From the NCBI RefSeq assembly GCF_001429295.1, contig NZ_LMJL01000011.1, positions 464 to 64,463 of the forward strand: a stretch of DNA of 64,000 nucleotides. Direction: 5' to 3'. Of this stretch, positions 27,327-38,005 are shown piece by piece; within the stretch, counting starts at the first letter, position 1; the number at the start of each line of letters is the position of its first letter. The position numbers and the translations under genes are program-made. The stretch is from Flavobacterium sp. Root935. Lineage in GTDB: Bacteria; Bacteroidota; Bacteroidia; Flavobacteriales; Flavobacteriaceae. The notes below the pieces were generated by a model, which searched no databases, was not told the origin of the DNA, and saw nothing but the letters and a program-made list of their open reading frames with translations.

Positions 27327-27639
27327 GTTTTAAGTGATAATTAGATGAAGTAAAAAAAAGCAACAGGAGTATTTCTAACTCCCAAGCTCTAAAAAATGTT
27401 CTTGAAATAACTTAAACACGCTGCGCAAATATCTCTGAGTTTGAGTTGCTCAGTCGGAGTGAGCTCCAAATTTAAAAAATACTCTTAAAAATAACTCAAT
27501 AAAGTACATCTACACCCCTTAAAAAGAAAAAACTGCCACCTCTTTTTTTTGCATAAGCTCTATTTTGCAAAGCATTCGATTGATTTTTTTCATAGGTTTA
27601 TTGCAATTAAATTACTCGAGCTTTTATTAAATTTCGTTT
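27327..27639. other. gene-free stretch before the hybrid sensor gene
   Basis: Within 313 nt I find no supportable reading frame, tRNA or strong terminator. A short GC-richer segment near 27437-27471 (GAGTTTGAGTTGCTCAGTCG) can form a weak stem. CTATTTTG near 27570 is one base short of the -7 consensus. The region presumably contains the promoter of the sensor gene. Confidence 0.4.
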
Positions 27640-30600
27640 ATGAAAAACATTACAAACGGCATCTTAAGTTTTATTCTATTTTTTGCAATTGCTGTGAGTT
27701 CGTGTGCTCAAAGTTCAGATTTGTATTTTGATCATATTAATTATGATACCCGTTTTTCGCAGAGCATGATTTCGAGCATTCATCAAACCAAAAAGGGATT
27801 TATCTGGATAGGAACAGCGAATGGTTTGATTAGTTACGATGGCTATGATTTTCTGCGATATGTGTATAATAAAGACATTCTCAACAGCATCAGCAACAAT
27901 CATGTTAATGTAATTTTAGAAGATAATAAAAAAGAAATTTGGGTAGGAACGAATAATGGCTTAAATCTTTTTAATAAAAACGAAAAGAGTTTTCTACGAG
28001 TTGATGTTCAGAAAATCAAAGGTGGACGAAACTACATTTCATCCATAATTCAAGACGATCAAGATAGGATCTGGGTTGGGACTTTTGGCGGTATTAAACG
28101 TCTCGACAGACAAAAATATGTATTGGAAGAAATCTCAAACGATCATAATTCGCCATTTAGGAAAAGCAGAGTTTTGTCTTTGTTTTACGATCGTAATTAT
28201 GGCGTTTTAGTCGGTACTTCTAAAGGTTTAGAATGTTTTGATCCTAAAAACGGTTCGAAGAAAACTTTGCCAAAAATTTGGAGTGATAATACAGCTTTGT
28301 TAAAATCTAAAATCTGGAAGATTCTAAAAGAAAAAAATGGCGATGTATGGTTTGCAACCGAAGCCAATGGCGTATTCCATTTTGATGCAAGTCAGAATTC
28401 AATAACCAATTTTCTGCTAAATATGAGTAACAGAAAAAGTTTATCGTCAAATTGGGTAAATGATATTGTTGAGGTTGATGCCAATACAATCTGGTTTGCT
28501 ACAAAAAACGGACTATGTGTTTACAAGAAAGACAGAAATGAATTCACGAAATACGGTCATAATGCGCTGGAGAGTTACAGTCTTTCAGACGATGATGTAA
28601 AATGTTTTCTTAAAGACCGCCATAATGATATTTGGATTGGAACAAACGGCGGCGGTGTCAACTTTTTTCAAAAAACCAACACCAATTTTACCAGCGTAAG
28701 AGAAGTTATAAAACCCAATTTCGGATTAAATACTGCTTTTGTCAATGCAGTGGCACGAGAAAATGACGGATCGGTTTGGGTGGGAACCAACGGCGGCGGT
28801 TTGAATTATCTTGATTTTAGAAACAATAAAAGTACTTCGTATGCTATTGAAAGTTATGATTTTGACAAAAGCGTAAATATGATAACTGCTTTGGTCAATC
28901 AAAACGAGCAGTATTTGTTTTGCGGAACTTTCAACGGATTATTTAAGTTCAATAAAAACAGTAAAACGTTTCAATTTATATCGCTTTCGCGAAAAGATTC
29001 CAAAGAACGAGAACGTCCAATTACGTCTCTTTTAATGGATAACGGCGATTTGTGGGTCGGTACAAATGGCAACGGATTAAAAAAAGTAATGCCAGATGAA
29101 ACGGTTGAAATTTACATGGCAGATGGAACTTCCAATTCACTAAGCGATAATTTCATTACGGATATTATCAACAGGAAAGACGGACTTTGGATTGCCACAC
29201 AATATGGCTTAAACTATTTTGATAAAAAATTAAAACAAGTCACCAAAGTATTTAAAACAGGTTCTGCAAACGGATTGTCGAACAACAGTTTAACCGTTAT
29301 GTTTACCGATTCTAAAAATAGATTTTGGATTGGTACCGAAAGCGGAGGCGTAAATTTATTTGACGAACGAAAAGGCCGTTTCTTCGAGATCAACCGATCA
29401 ATGGGTTTTACGGATGAGACCATAAAAAGCATTTCGGAAGATTCTGAGGGAAATATCTGGATTAGTGACAATAACCTGCTTTATAAAATAAAAACCAAAA
29501 AGCTAAGTCCATCTTTTAGAATTTCTGATTTTGAGATTACGTCGTATTCTTCCAAAGATGGTTTAAAAGTAAAACAGTTTTCAAACAACTGCAGTTTAAA
29601 GCTCAATGCAAAAGAATTGGTTTTTGGATGTTCGAATGGTTTGGTGCTTTTTAATCCTTCGAAATTAATTAAAACAGAAGATAAAGCGCCAATTGTCCTG
29701 ACGAAGCTTATCGTAAATAACGAAGAAATTAAACCAGGAAATAAAGAAGTTACGCTGGAAAAACGAATTAGCGAAACTTCAGAAATCACTTTAAAACACG
29801 ATCAAGGATATATCGGAATAGAATTTAGTGCGATGAATTTTATTTCGCCCGAAAAAAGCGAATATGCTTATAAATTAGAAAGTTCGTTTAATAAAGACGA
29901 TTGGCATAATATCGGGTCGCAGCATTATATCAATTTGACGAATTTGAATTCTGGAACTTATCTGTTAAAAATAAAAACTTCAAATGGAGGCGGAGAATGG
30001 AACCCGACAATTAAAACCCTAAAAATTATTATGCTGCCACCGTGGTGGAAAACGTGGTGGGCTTATGTTCTTTATCTAGGATTATTGACCGGCGCCGCTG
30101 TTTTATTATTTCGTTTTTTACGAAACCGAGAATTATTAAAACAAACCTATTATTTGGATCAGGTCGAGAAAGAAAGACAAGAAGAATTGTATAAAATGAA
30201 ACTCGATTTCTTTACGAATGTTTCGCACGAAATTAGAACGCCTCTTACGCTTATAAGCGGACCCGTTGAAGAACTTTTGAGCGGTGCCGAAAAGAATTCG
30301 AATCTGGAACATAAATTAAAAACCATTAAAAGTAATTCTGACCGCTTATTAAAATTGGTCAATGAATTAATGGATTTTAGAAAAGCCGAAAAAGGCAGTA
30401 TGAAAATCTATTGCGAACAGCAGGATATTGTTTCGTTCTGTTTTGATATTTACGAATCGTTCCGCGGAATTGCCGTTGAGAAAAAGATTGATTACAAATT
30501 TGTGCTTAATATTAATACCGCGTTGCTTTATTTCGATAAAAATCAGATGGAAAAAGTGATTTACAATCTTCTTTCGAATGCATTTAAATTCACTAGTAAA

Positions 30601-31773
30601 AATGGAAAAATCACTTTGGCTGTAGAGCAAAAAGAAGATTCTGATTCTATCGAAATAAAAGTAAAAGACAATGGAATTGGTATTCCAGAAAATAGAAAAA
30701 AGAAAATCTTCAAAAACTTTTTTCAGTTAGACGAACGCGGCAGCGCCAATTTAGGCAGCGGTATTGGTCTGGCTTTGAGTAAAAGTATTGTAGAACTGCA
30801 TCACGGAGAAATTAAAGTACAAACAGAAGCCGATGCCAATTTCAATACGATTTTTACCATTACATTAAAGAAAGGGAAAGAGCATTTTAAAAAATCGCAG
30901 ATTGTTGAAAATGCAATTAAAATAGATGAAAACGCCAATCCGATTTCTGATGTTAAAACCGAAATTGATATTTATGAACCGGAATATCTGGACGAACATG
31001 AAAACAGTACAAAAAAGACAGTTCTCGTAATTGAGGACAACGAAGAAGTACTTTCGTTTATAAACGATATTTTATACAGCGATTATAAAGTGCTGCAATT
31101 TACAGATGCCATAAAAGCTTTGGAATATATGGAGAAAGAAATTCCAGATCTTATCCTGACAGATGTTATGATGCCCGAAATGGATGGTTTTGAATTGTGT
31201 AAAATTTTAAAAACGAGTCAAAATACCAATCATATTCCAGTGATACTTTTAACGGCAAAATCTTCGACTTTAAATAGAATTGAAGGACTTTCGACAGGCG
31301 CAGATGCTTATATTTCGAAACCTTTTAGTATTGAAGAATTAAAATTAACCATTGCCAATTTATTATCTGCCAAAGAAATAATGCGTCAAAAATACGGCGA
31401 AGGTTTTATCGCAGATGCTGAGCAGGAAAATGCAAGTACACCGGAAGGTCAGTTTGTAAAAAAACTAACTCAGATTATCGAAGCCAATCTCGATAATACA
31501 GATTTTGATGTAAATGATTTAGTAAATGAAATAGGAATGAGCAGAACTGTTCTTTACAAAAAAGTACAAATGCTGACCAATCATTCCGTAGCAGGATTTA
31601 TCAAAAACATGCGTTTAAAGAAAGCGGCAAGTCTTTTGTCCAATACCAGTTATTCCGTTTCCGAAGTAACCTATATGGTTGGCTTTAATGATCGAAAACA
31701 TTTTAGTAAAGAATTTAAAAAGTTTTATAATTTATCTCCTACTGAATATAAAAGCGCTCAGGTTAAGAATTAA
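27640..31773 (+). CDS. hybrid two-component sensor/regulator (HTCS)
   Basis: A 1377-residue inner-membrane protein that joins a sensor kinase and a DNA-binding response regulator. After a signal sequence, residues about 35-650 form two beta-propellers from repeated Reg_prop units (IWIGTANGLISYDG, IWVGTNNGLNLF). A Y_Y_Y domain lies at about 730-790, a membrane helix at 803-827, HisKA with H863 in SHEIRTP, HATPase with NLLSNAFKF and DNGIGIP, a receiver with D1175 in TDVMMPEMDG, and an AraC HTH at about 1275-1377. HTCS proteins bind oligosaccharides in the periplasm and activate the adjacent PUL. All phosphotransfer residues are present. The PUL it should control starts 303 nt downstream. Confidence 0.95.
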   Translation: MKNITNGILSFILFFAIAVSSCAQSSDLYFDHINYDTRFSQSMISSIHQTKKGFIWIGTANGLISYDGYDFLRYVYNKDILNSISNNHVNVILEDNKKEIWVGTNNGLNLFNKNEKSFLRVDVQKIKGGRNYISSIIQDDQDRIWVGTFGGIKRLDRQKYVLEEISNDHNSPFRKSRVLSLFYDRNYGVLVGTSKGLECFDPKNGSKKTLPKIWSDNTALLKSKIWKILKEKNGDVWFATEANGVFHFDASQNSITNFLLNMSNRKSLSSNWVNDIVEVDANTIWFATKNGLCVYKKDRNEFTKYGHNALESYSLSDDDVKCFLKDRHNDIWIGTNGGGVNFFQKTNTNFTSVREVIKPNFGLNTAFVNAVARENDGSVWVGTNGGGLNYLDFRNNKSTSYAIESYDFDKSVNMITALVNQNEQYLFCGTFNGLFKFNKNSKTFQFISLSRKDSKERERPITSLLMDNGDLWVGTNGNGLKKVMPDETVEIYMADGTSNSLSDNFITDIINRKDGLWIATQYGLNYFDKKLKQVTKVFKTGSANGLSNNSLTVMFTDSKNRFWIGTESGGVNLFDERKGRFFEINRSMGFTDETIKSISEDSEGNIWISDNNLLYKIKTKKLSPSFRISDFEITSYSSKDGLKVKQFSNNCSLKLNAKELVFGCSNGLVLFNPSKLIKTEDKAPIVLTKLIVNNEEIKPGNKEVTLEKRISETSEITLKHDQGYIGIEFSAMNFISPEKSEYAYKLESSFNKDDWHNIGSQHYINLTNLNSGTYLLKIKTSNGGGEWNPTIKTLKIIMLPPWWKTWWAYVLYLGLLTGAAVLLFRFLRNRELLKQTYYLDQVEKERQEELYKMKLDFFTNVSHEIRTPLTLISGPVEELLSGAEKNSNLEHKLKTIKSNSDRLLKLVNELMDFRKAEKGSMKIYCEQQDIVSFCFDIYESFRGIAVEKKIDYKFVLNINTALLYFDKNQMEKVIYNLLSNAFKFTSKNGKITLAVEQKEDSDSIEIKVKDNGIGIPENRKKKIFKNFFQLDERGSANLGSGIGLALSKSIVELHHGEIKVQTEADANFNTIFTITLKKGKEHFKKSQIVENAIKIDENANPISDVKTEIDIYEPEYLDEHENSTKKTVLVIEDNEEVLSFINDILYSDYKVLQFTDAIKALEYMEKEIPDLILTDVMMPEMDGFELCKILKTSQNTNHIPVILLTAKSSTLNRIEGLSTGADAYISKPFSIEELKLTIANLLSAKEIMRQKYGEGFIADAEQENASTPEGQFVKKLTQIIEANLDNTDFDVNDLVNEIGMSRTVLYKKVQMLTNHSVAGFIKNMRLKKAASLLSNTSYSVSEVTYMVGFNDRKHFSKEFKKFYNLSPTEYKSAQVKN

Positions 31774-32076
31774 CCGCATATTTCACCGCAAAGATCGTCA
31801 AGGTTTACGCAAAGTCCGCAAAGTTTAATTTTAAGCTTTGCGGACTTTGCGGTTAAAATTTTAATTATAAAAAATTGAAATTAAGTACCCAATAATTTTT
31901 TAAGGTTTTTATTACGAATACCGTTTTTTAAGGCTTTGTCACGTGTTAAATTCACAAATAAACACATTGACGCCCCCAAATGCGAATGTTTTTCTCCCCT
32001 GTAAACTTCATTTATTAGTCACATTTGCAACATAAATCATGACTGATTTCTATCTAACTAACCAAAAAAATAACTT
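31774..32076. other. spacer between HTCS and second SusC gene
   Basis: The first part is a hairpin (31809-31850, listed separately). The rest holds a one-mismatch -7 box CACATTTG at 32020-32027, 49 nt before the SusC start, which could be the PUL promoter activated by the HTCS. No reading frame is supportable. Confidence 0.45.
31809..31850. repeat. inverted repeat, probable terminator of the HTCS gene
   Basis: GCAAAGTCCGCAAAG (31809-31823) is the exact reverse complement of CTTTGCGGACTTTGC (31836-31850). It shares the CGCAAAG/CTTTGCG words with the repeat upstream of copA, so it is both an intergenic repeat copy and a likely terminator. Confidence 0.7.
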
Positions 32077-35000
32077 ATGAAAAAAAACAAACATGTAAAG
32101 ATGTTTTTTCTTGGAGGAAATTATCTAAAACTAGTTTTATTGCTTTTTATGTGTATTCTCTCAACCACAGTGAGTGCACAAGAAAGTTCGATTACAGGAA
32201 AAGTAGTCGACAAGGCCGGACTTCCGCTTCCGGGTGTAAATGTACATGCTAAAGGAACCTCAAAAAGTACACAAACCGATTTCGATGGGAATTTTACAAT
32301 CAGCGTCCCAGCAAAAAGTACGTTAGTTTTTTCCTTTATCGGAATGGACGAAGTTTCTGTTGATACCGAAAACAAGAAAAATTTAAAAGTAGTATTGAAA
32401 GAAAGTTCTCAAGCGCTTGACGAAATTATCGTTGTAGGTTACGGCACCAAAAAGAAAAGTGACGTAATTAGTTCTGTTGCATCGGTAAAACCGGGAGACA
32501 TGACCAAAGTAGCAACTTCGGATGTTGGTGAAATGCTTAGAGGTAAAGCAGCAGGAGTTCAGGTAAGTTTGGCCGATGGCGGACCGGGAAGTTCTTCTTC
32601 AATCCAGATTAGAGGAAAAAAATCTATTAATGGAAGCAACGAACCAATTGTAATCGCAGATGGAATCGTAATTGGAAATATTAATGATATTAATGCGAAT
32701 GATATTGCTTCTTTAGAAATCTTAAAAGATGCGGCTGCACAATCTATTTATGGAGCAAGAGCATCCAACGGAGTTATTTTGATTACTACCAAAAGAGGAA
32801 AAACAGGAAAAGCAAAAATCGCCTACAATGGTTTTTCTGGCATTCAAACTGTCAATAGAAACTTTGATGTTTACAGCGGAGAAGAATTTGCACAGCTAAA
32901 AAGAGAAGCGTACAGAACTAGTAATAATGGTGTTTACAGACCAGATAATCAGGTTTTCACTCCATTAGAATTAGAATCTGTTCAATCTGGAAAATATATT
33001 GATTGGGAAAAATTGGTTTTGAGAACAGGCGTGACTAATAACCATAGTTTGAGTATTTCATCTGGAACAGATAAAACAAGTATATTTTCGAGCATCAACT
33101 ATATCAATACTTCAGGAGTTGTTCCAAATTCAGACTATGATAAAGTAGCAATGAGAATAAATGTGGATCAAAGAGTTAGAGATTGGTTAAAAGTAGGAAT
33201 GAATGTTTCGCTTCAATTCTCAGAATCAAATCGTCCGAATGTGGGTAACATCTTAAATAATGCTATAAATACATCACCGTTAGGGCAGGTTTATAATCCA
33301 GACGGTTCTTTCCGTTATCTTCCAGGAGGAATTCAGGAAACACCAAACCCGCTTATTGATGTTTATGAAACCAACACAAATGAATTGAATAGAAATGATA
33401 TCATGAATGTCTTTCTGGATATTAATCTTGCAAAAGGTTTTACCTATAAATTAAACGCCAGCCGCAGATCGTGGAATTATAAAGCATTGTCTTTTAATAC
33501 TTCAAAATCGCTTTCTGGGATTGCTAATTCAGGGCAGGGAAGCGGGAGTATTACCTATAAAGACAATGTAGAATATCAGTTAAGTAATATTTTGCATTAC
33601 AACTTCAACTTAGCTGAAAAAAATCATTTTAATGCAACTGGGGTTTATGAAATTACCTCATCGGAGTACAGTGATTTTAGTAATTCAGCGAGCAGAATTC
33701 CAAGTGATATTTTGGGTATTTACGGTTTAGAAAGTGCTTTCTTGAATACCCCTTTAATTGGAGGAAACGAAAGATCTCTTATTTCGTTTGCAGGAAAATT
33801 AGAATATGATTTTGACAGCAAATATTATTTCACAGTTTCAGGAAGAGCCGATGGATCTTCAGTATTTGGAGCGAATAATAAATGGGGATTTTTCCCAGCA
33901 GTAAATGCAGCATGGAATGTTTCTAATGAAGAGTTCATGAAAGAACACGTTCCAGTTATCAGCAACTTAAAATTAAGAGCAAGTTATGGTAAAGTAGGTA
34001 ACCAGCCAAAAGATCCTTATCAGAGTATGGCAACTGCCGTTCAGAGAGATTATATTATCAATGGTGTAAAAGTTTCAGGATATGTGCCAGGCACGCAATT
34101 ATCGAATCCCGATTTAAGATGGGAAACCTCAACACAGCTCAACCTTGCAACCGATTTTGGTCTATTCAAAAACAGATTAACAGGTACAGTTGAGGTTTAT
34201 AATACGGACACTTCAGATTTGCTGATTTATGAAACATTAAATGCCAATACGGGATATACCTTGAAACTTTCAAATATTGGAAAAGTAAACAATAAAGGTC
34301 TGGAGGTTACTTTGAACGGAGACTTAATTAAAAATAAAGATTTCAGATTAAATGTTGGAGCAACTTTTACTAAAAATAAAAACAGCATAGTAAGTATCTA
34401 CGGAAAAGACGCAGATGGCGACGGAAGAGAAGATGATGCCGTTGGAAACTTATGGTTTATTGGAAAACCAATTGATGTTTATTACCGATATAAAGCAGTT
34501 GGAATTTATCAGGAAGGCGAAAATATTCCGCTAGTTACAGGAACAACTTTGTATCCTGGAGATATTAAATTATATGATGCAGATCCGTCAAATGGTGCCA
34601 ATCCAAATCCGGATCAGGACAGAGTGATCACTTCCAAAATGCCGGATTGGTTTGGTACTTTCTCTCTGGCTTTAGAATACAAACAATTCGATTTCTCAGC
34701 AGATATTTATACGGTTCAGGGTGTTACCAGAGATAACTTGTTTTTATACGATTATGTGCGTGGAGGATCTTTAAGAGGCGTTAAAAATGGTATCAAACAA
34801 GATTATTGGACACCAGAAAATCCAGGAGGAAACTGGCCGAGACCAAGAGATGGAAATGATCCGCCTTACATCAATACTTTAGGACTACAAGACGCTTCCT
34901 ATGTTCGTCTTCAAAACGTTTCGGTTGGATTTAAATTTCCAGAAAATACAATTAAATCGCTGGGGTTAAGCAATATGAGACTTTATGTAACAGGAAGCAA

Positions 35001-35103
35001 CTTGGTTACCATTACAGATTACCAGTCTTATAGTCCAGAAAAAGAAATAAACGATTATCCTGAGCCTGTTACTTGTGTTATTGGCTTACAGGTAGGTTTT
35101 TAA
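32077..35103 (+). CDS. SusC/RagA family TonB-linked outer-membrane transporter
   Basis: A 1008-residue transporter, the import barrel of the second PUL. The signal peptide ends TTVSAQ, and the regulatory-like domain reads GLPLPGVNVHAKGTSKSTQT. The plug carries IIVVGYGTKKKSDVISSVAS and GARASNGVILITTKRG, and the barrel ends CVIGLQVGF. Similarity to the SusC at 17.3 kb is only at family level, so the two loci probably serve different glycans. It is followed by SusD after 42 nt. Confidence 0.96.
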   Translation: MKKNKHVKMFFLGGNYLKLVLLLFMCILSTTVSAQESSITGKVVDKAGLPLPGVNVHAKGTSKSTQTDFDGNFTISVPAKSTLVFSFIGMDEVSVDTENKKNLKVVLKESSQALDEIIVVGYGTKKKSDVISSVASVKPGDMTKVATSDVGEMLRGKAAGVQVSLADGGPGSSSSIQIRGKKSINGSNEPIVIADGIVIGNINDINANDIASLEILKDAAAQSIYGARASNGVILITTKRGKTGKAKIAYNGFSGIQTVNRNFDVYSGEEFAQLKREAYRTSNNGVYRPDNQVFTPLELESVQSGKYIDWEKLVLRTGVTNNHSLSISSGTDKTSIFSSINYINTSGVVPNSDYDKVAMRINVDQRVRDWLKVGMNVSLQFSESNRPNVGNILNNAINTSPLGQVYNPDGSFRYLPGGIQETPNPLIDVYETNTNELNRNDIMNVFLDINLAKGFTYKLNASRRSWNYKALSFNTSKSLSGIANSGQGSGSITYKDNVEYQLSNILHYNFNLAEKNHFNATGVYEITSSEYSDFSNSASRIPSDILGIYGLESAFLNTPLIGGNERSLISFAGKLEYDFDSKYYFTVSGRADGSSVFGANNKWGFFPAVNAAWNVSNEEFMKEHVPVISNLKLRASYGKVGNQPKDPYQSMATAVQRDYIINGVKVSGYVPGTQLSNPDLRWETSTQLNLATDFGLFKNRLTGTVEVYNTDTSDLLIYETLNANTGYTLKLSNIGKVNNKGLEVTLNGDLIKNKDFRLNVGATFTKNKNSIVSIYGKDADGDGREDDAVGNLWFIGKPIDVYYRYKAVGIYQEGENIPLVTGTTLYPGDIKLYDADPSNGANPNPDQDRVITSKMPDWFGTFSLALEYKQFDFSADIYTVQGVTRDNLFLYDYVRGGSLRGVKNGIKQDYWTPENPGGNWPRPRDGNDPPYINTLGLQDASYVRLQNVSVGFKFPENTIKSLGLSNMRLYVTGSNLVTITDYQSYSPEKEINDYPEPVTCVIGLQVGF

Positions 35104-35145
35104 CACAGCTTAAGACATTCAATAAAATAAAAAAATAACAAGATC

Positions 35146-36738
35146 ATGAAAAATATAAATTTTCTATTTGTTTTGATATTCGGGCTTTCTTTGGGACTTA
35201 CTTCGTGCGAAGATTTTCTAGAGGAAACGGTAAAAGATCAAGTTTCTGTAGATTATGTCTACAGTTCTCCAGCAGGATTAGAAGTTGGAGTTAATGCACT
35301 ATACAACCAGATGCGTTATTACAATCTGCCATCTGGTGACAACAGCGATTTGTGGGCCAATGTATTCTTTATGGTAGCCACAGATTTAGGATTGCACAGA
35401 ACGTGGAATACACCATACGGGACAGGTCATAATCCGCAGTCGTTCACAGGTTCGAAATGGATTCAGGGCTATAAGATTATCGACAGATGTTCGGCAATTA
35501 TCACTGCGGCAAGATCAATTCAAATGGATGACGCGGCTAAGAAAAGATTAGTAGCGCAGGCAAGAGTTATTAGAGGTGAATTGTATTTGGATTTAAAACA
35601 AATGTATGGCGGTATTTTAATCGATACAATTCCAACAACACCTCAAAATATTAACGATCCAGTAGAGTACAAAGTAGCAAGCGACGCAGATGTGTACAGA
35701 CTAATCGATGCTGATTTGGATTATGCAATTGCCAATCTTCCTTTTAAAGTAGATCCAGGACGTTACGGGCAGGGTGTTGCCCGACATATTCGTGGTAAAA
35801 GTGCTTTATGGCAGCAAGATTGGGCAGGGGCAGCGGCTCAGTTTGATGCTATTATCAATGACGGAACTCACGGTTTAGTTGCACTTGCAGATGTTTGGGG
35901 ACAAAACGGAAATCATAAAGAATCTCTTTTTACCTATCAAAAAGACTTTTTATTAGGTCCTGATGATAATTTAGCCGGAGGCGGCGGTTCTTGGCTGAGC
36001 AGTGTTTTTACACACAGAACTTATGAATTGAATACCAGCGAATTGGTTCAGGATGTGGCATACGGAGGTCAGGCTTTAGGCTGGTTTTACCCAAATAATT
36101 ATTTGAAATCACTTTACGATCAAGCAAACGATTTGAGATTTAAAACTTATTATTATTCCGATAATTATCAGGATTATAAAATCAATGTTCCAGGAAATCC
36201 AAAATTCGGACAGCCAATTACAAATCCCGCAATTGCAGCTCCAAATGGAAATTACAGAGCTTGGCATTGGAGTTTGAAAAAATACCACGATACAGAAAAA
36301 CTGCCAATGACTTCAAACAGTTACAAAGATTATATGTATTACAGATTGGCAGAAACGTATTTGTTGGCTTCTGAAGCTTATCACAATTTAGGAAACGATA
36401 CAAAAGCCCTTGCTTACTTAAATAAAGTAAGAAGAAGAGGTTACACCGGAAATCCTGAAAGCACCGTAACCACTTTTGATTTAACAGCTTGGACTTTAAA
36501 TAATTATTTAGACGAATCGGCTAGAGAATTAGCATTTGAAAACAATAGATGGTTTCTCTTAAAAAGACTTGGACTTTTAGTAGAAAGACAGAATTTATAT
36601 TTCCGTTCAAGTCCATCTGGAACTATTACTGGAGAAGTGCCCTTAAAAATGACTCCTGCAATGATCAATATGCCAATTCCGCAAAGTCAAATCGATTTGA
36701 TGGGAAAACCAGAAGGATTTAATGTAGGATACAATTAA
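35146..36738 (+). CDS. SusD/RagB family glycan-binding lipoprotein
   Basis: A 530-residue surface lipoprotein (signal ends LTSC, followed by EDFLEE, a surface-export type acidic stretch). The N-terminal SusD-like part includes RVIRGELYLDLKQMYGG, and the C-terminal part includes YRLAETYLLASEAYHNLG and ARELAFENNRWFLLKRLG. It forms the substrate-binding partner of the SusC encoded 42 nt upstream and precedes the GH10 gene. Confidence 0.95.
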   Translation: MKNINFLFVLIFGLSLGLTSCEDFLEETVKDQVSVDYVYSSPAGLEVGVNALYNQMRYYNLPSGDNSDLWANVFFMVATDLGLHRTWNTPYGTGHNPQSFTGSKWIQGYKIIDRCSAIITAARSIQMDDAAKKRLVAQARVIRGELYLDLKQMYGGILIDTIPTTPQNINDPVEYKVASDADVYRLIDADLDYAIANLPFKVDPGRYGQGVARHIRGKSALWQQDWAGAAAQFDAIINDGTHGLVALADVWGQNGNHKESLFTYQKDFLLGPDDNLAGGGGSWLSSVFTHRTYELNTSELVQDVAYGGQALGWFYPNNYLKSLYDQANDLRFKTYYYSDNYQDYKINVPGNPKFGQPITNPAIAAPNGNYRAWHWSLKKYHDTEKLPMTSNSYKDYMYYRLAETYLLASEAYHNLGNDTKALAYLNKVRRRGYTGNPESTVTTFDLTAWTLNNYLDESARELAFENNRWFLLKRLGLLVERQNLYFRSSPSGTITGEVPLKMTPAMINMPIPQSQIDLMGKPEGFNVGYN

Positions 36739-36800
36739 TATTTAGCACATAAAAACATAGATTGAACGCCTTTTTCAAGTTTGAAAAAACGATGTTTTTA
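36739..36800. repeat. intergenic repeat copy A of the second PUL
   Basis: ACATAGATTGAACGCC followed by TTTTTCAAG shares the core TGAACGCCTTT (36763-36773) with the spacers at 39205 and 40801. A TTTTTCAAG/TTGAAAAA hairpin follows directly. The core is flanked by CATAG and TATGTTT words as in the other copies. Confidence 0.5.
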
Positions 36801-36894
36801 TATGTTTTCCAAAGAGTTAAGGTTAAAGTTAGTAATAACCCGATCCGGGAAACAAAGTAAAATTTGATTTCCGGATCAAACTAAAAAAAACACG

Positions 36895-37992
36895 ATGATA
36901 AATAAACAATATATTTTAGGTCTATTAACTGTTTTGCTGTTTGCTTCTTGCAGCAACGACGAAAAAGTAGTTTTTATAAATGCAGATGAAGACGGCGGTA
37001 CAGGCAATCCAAATCCGATTACTCAAACCTTGAAAGAAAAGGCAAAGTTTAAGATTGGTGCAGCAGTTAAAATGAAAGATTTACAAGGAGAAGCCAATTA
37101 TAAAAATGCAGTTTTAAAACATTACAGCCAGATTACGGCTGAGTTCGAAATGAAAATGGCTAGTATCTGGTCATCTTCAACAACCTATAATTTTACAGCC
37201 GCCGATTATTTAGTTGGTTTTGCAAAAGACAATAATATGGAAGTGCACGGACATACTTTAGTCTGGTACGATTCATTTCCAGAATGGTTTAAAAATGCAA
37301 AATACGATTCCATTGCATTCGAGTCAAAAGTCAAAATTTACATTACAGATGTTGTCGGTCGTTATAAAGGAAAAGTAAAAAGCTGGGATGTTGTAAATGA
37401 AGTTTTTGCCGACGGCGGAGCTTTAAGAAATGAAAACGTAATCAAACCAATTTTTAATGACCCAATAGGTTTTTACGGCAGATGTTTTAAATATGCAAAA
37501 GCTGCAGATCCAGAGGCTAAATTATTTTACAACGATTACAGCGTAGTTCTCGATGGTGGAAAAAGAGCTGCCATTAAAAAAATGATAACCAGATTCAAAG
37601 CAAACGGAATTCCAATTGATGGTGTAGGAGATCAATTTCACTATTCAACAGATACAAACAGACAAACCATGAAAACTGGGTTTACTGATATGGCTTCCAC
37701 AGGATTGTTAATTCACATTTCAGAATTAGACATCAAAGTAAACACAGCTAAATCGGATTCGTATGTTTTTACAGATGCCGAAGCACAAAAACAAGCTGAA
37801 ACTTATAAATACATCACAACGATGTACGAAGAATTGCCTCAAACCCAAAAATTCGCCATCTCAACTTGGGGTGTAACTGACAAATATACTTGGTTAACAG
37901 GTTTTTGGCATTCAAAAGAGTACCCGTTACTCCTAGATGCCGACTATAATAAGAAACCAGCTTACCAAGGATTTTTAGATGGATTGAAATAG
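36895..37992 (+). CDS. GH10 family endo-xylanase-like lipoprotein
   Basis: A 365-residue surface or periplasmic lipoprotein (signal ends LLFASC, Cys19) carrying a GH10 (beta/alpha)8 barrel that would cleave beta-1,4-xylan by retention. The acid/base is E169 in WDVVNE and the nucleophile is E277 in HISELD; QFH at 247-249 and WGVTDKYTW are also standard. Two usual substrate-contact motifs differ: the ExxEMK-type motif reads E83-F-E-M-K where Asn normally follows Glu, and after H120-T-L-V-W124 the usual HxQ is Y-D-S. This suggests altered minus subsites. The preceding gene is SusD, 156 nt away. Confidence 0.9.
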   Translation: MINKQYILGLLTVLLFASCSNDEKVVFINADEDGGTGNPNPITQTLKEKAKFKIGAAVKMKDLQGEANYKNAVLKHYSQITAEFEMKMASIWSSSTTYNFTAADYLVGFAKDNNMEVHGHTLVWYDSFPEWFKNAKYDSIAFESKVKIYITDVVGRYKGKVKSWDVVNEVFADGGALRNENVIKPIFNDPIGFYGRCFKYAKAADPEAKLFYNDYSVVLDGGKRAAIKKMITRFKANGIPIDGVGDQFHYSTDTNRQTMKTGFTDMASTGLLIHISELDIKVNTAKSDSYVFTDAEAQKQAETYKYITTMYEELPQTQKFAISTWGVTDKYTWLTGFWHSKEYPLLLDADYNKKPAYQGFLDGLK

Positions 37993-38005
37993 AGTTTTTA
38001 GAGTG

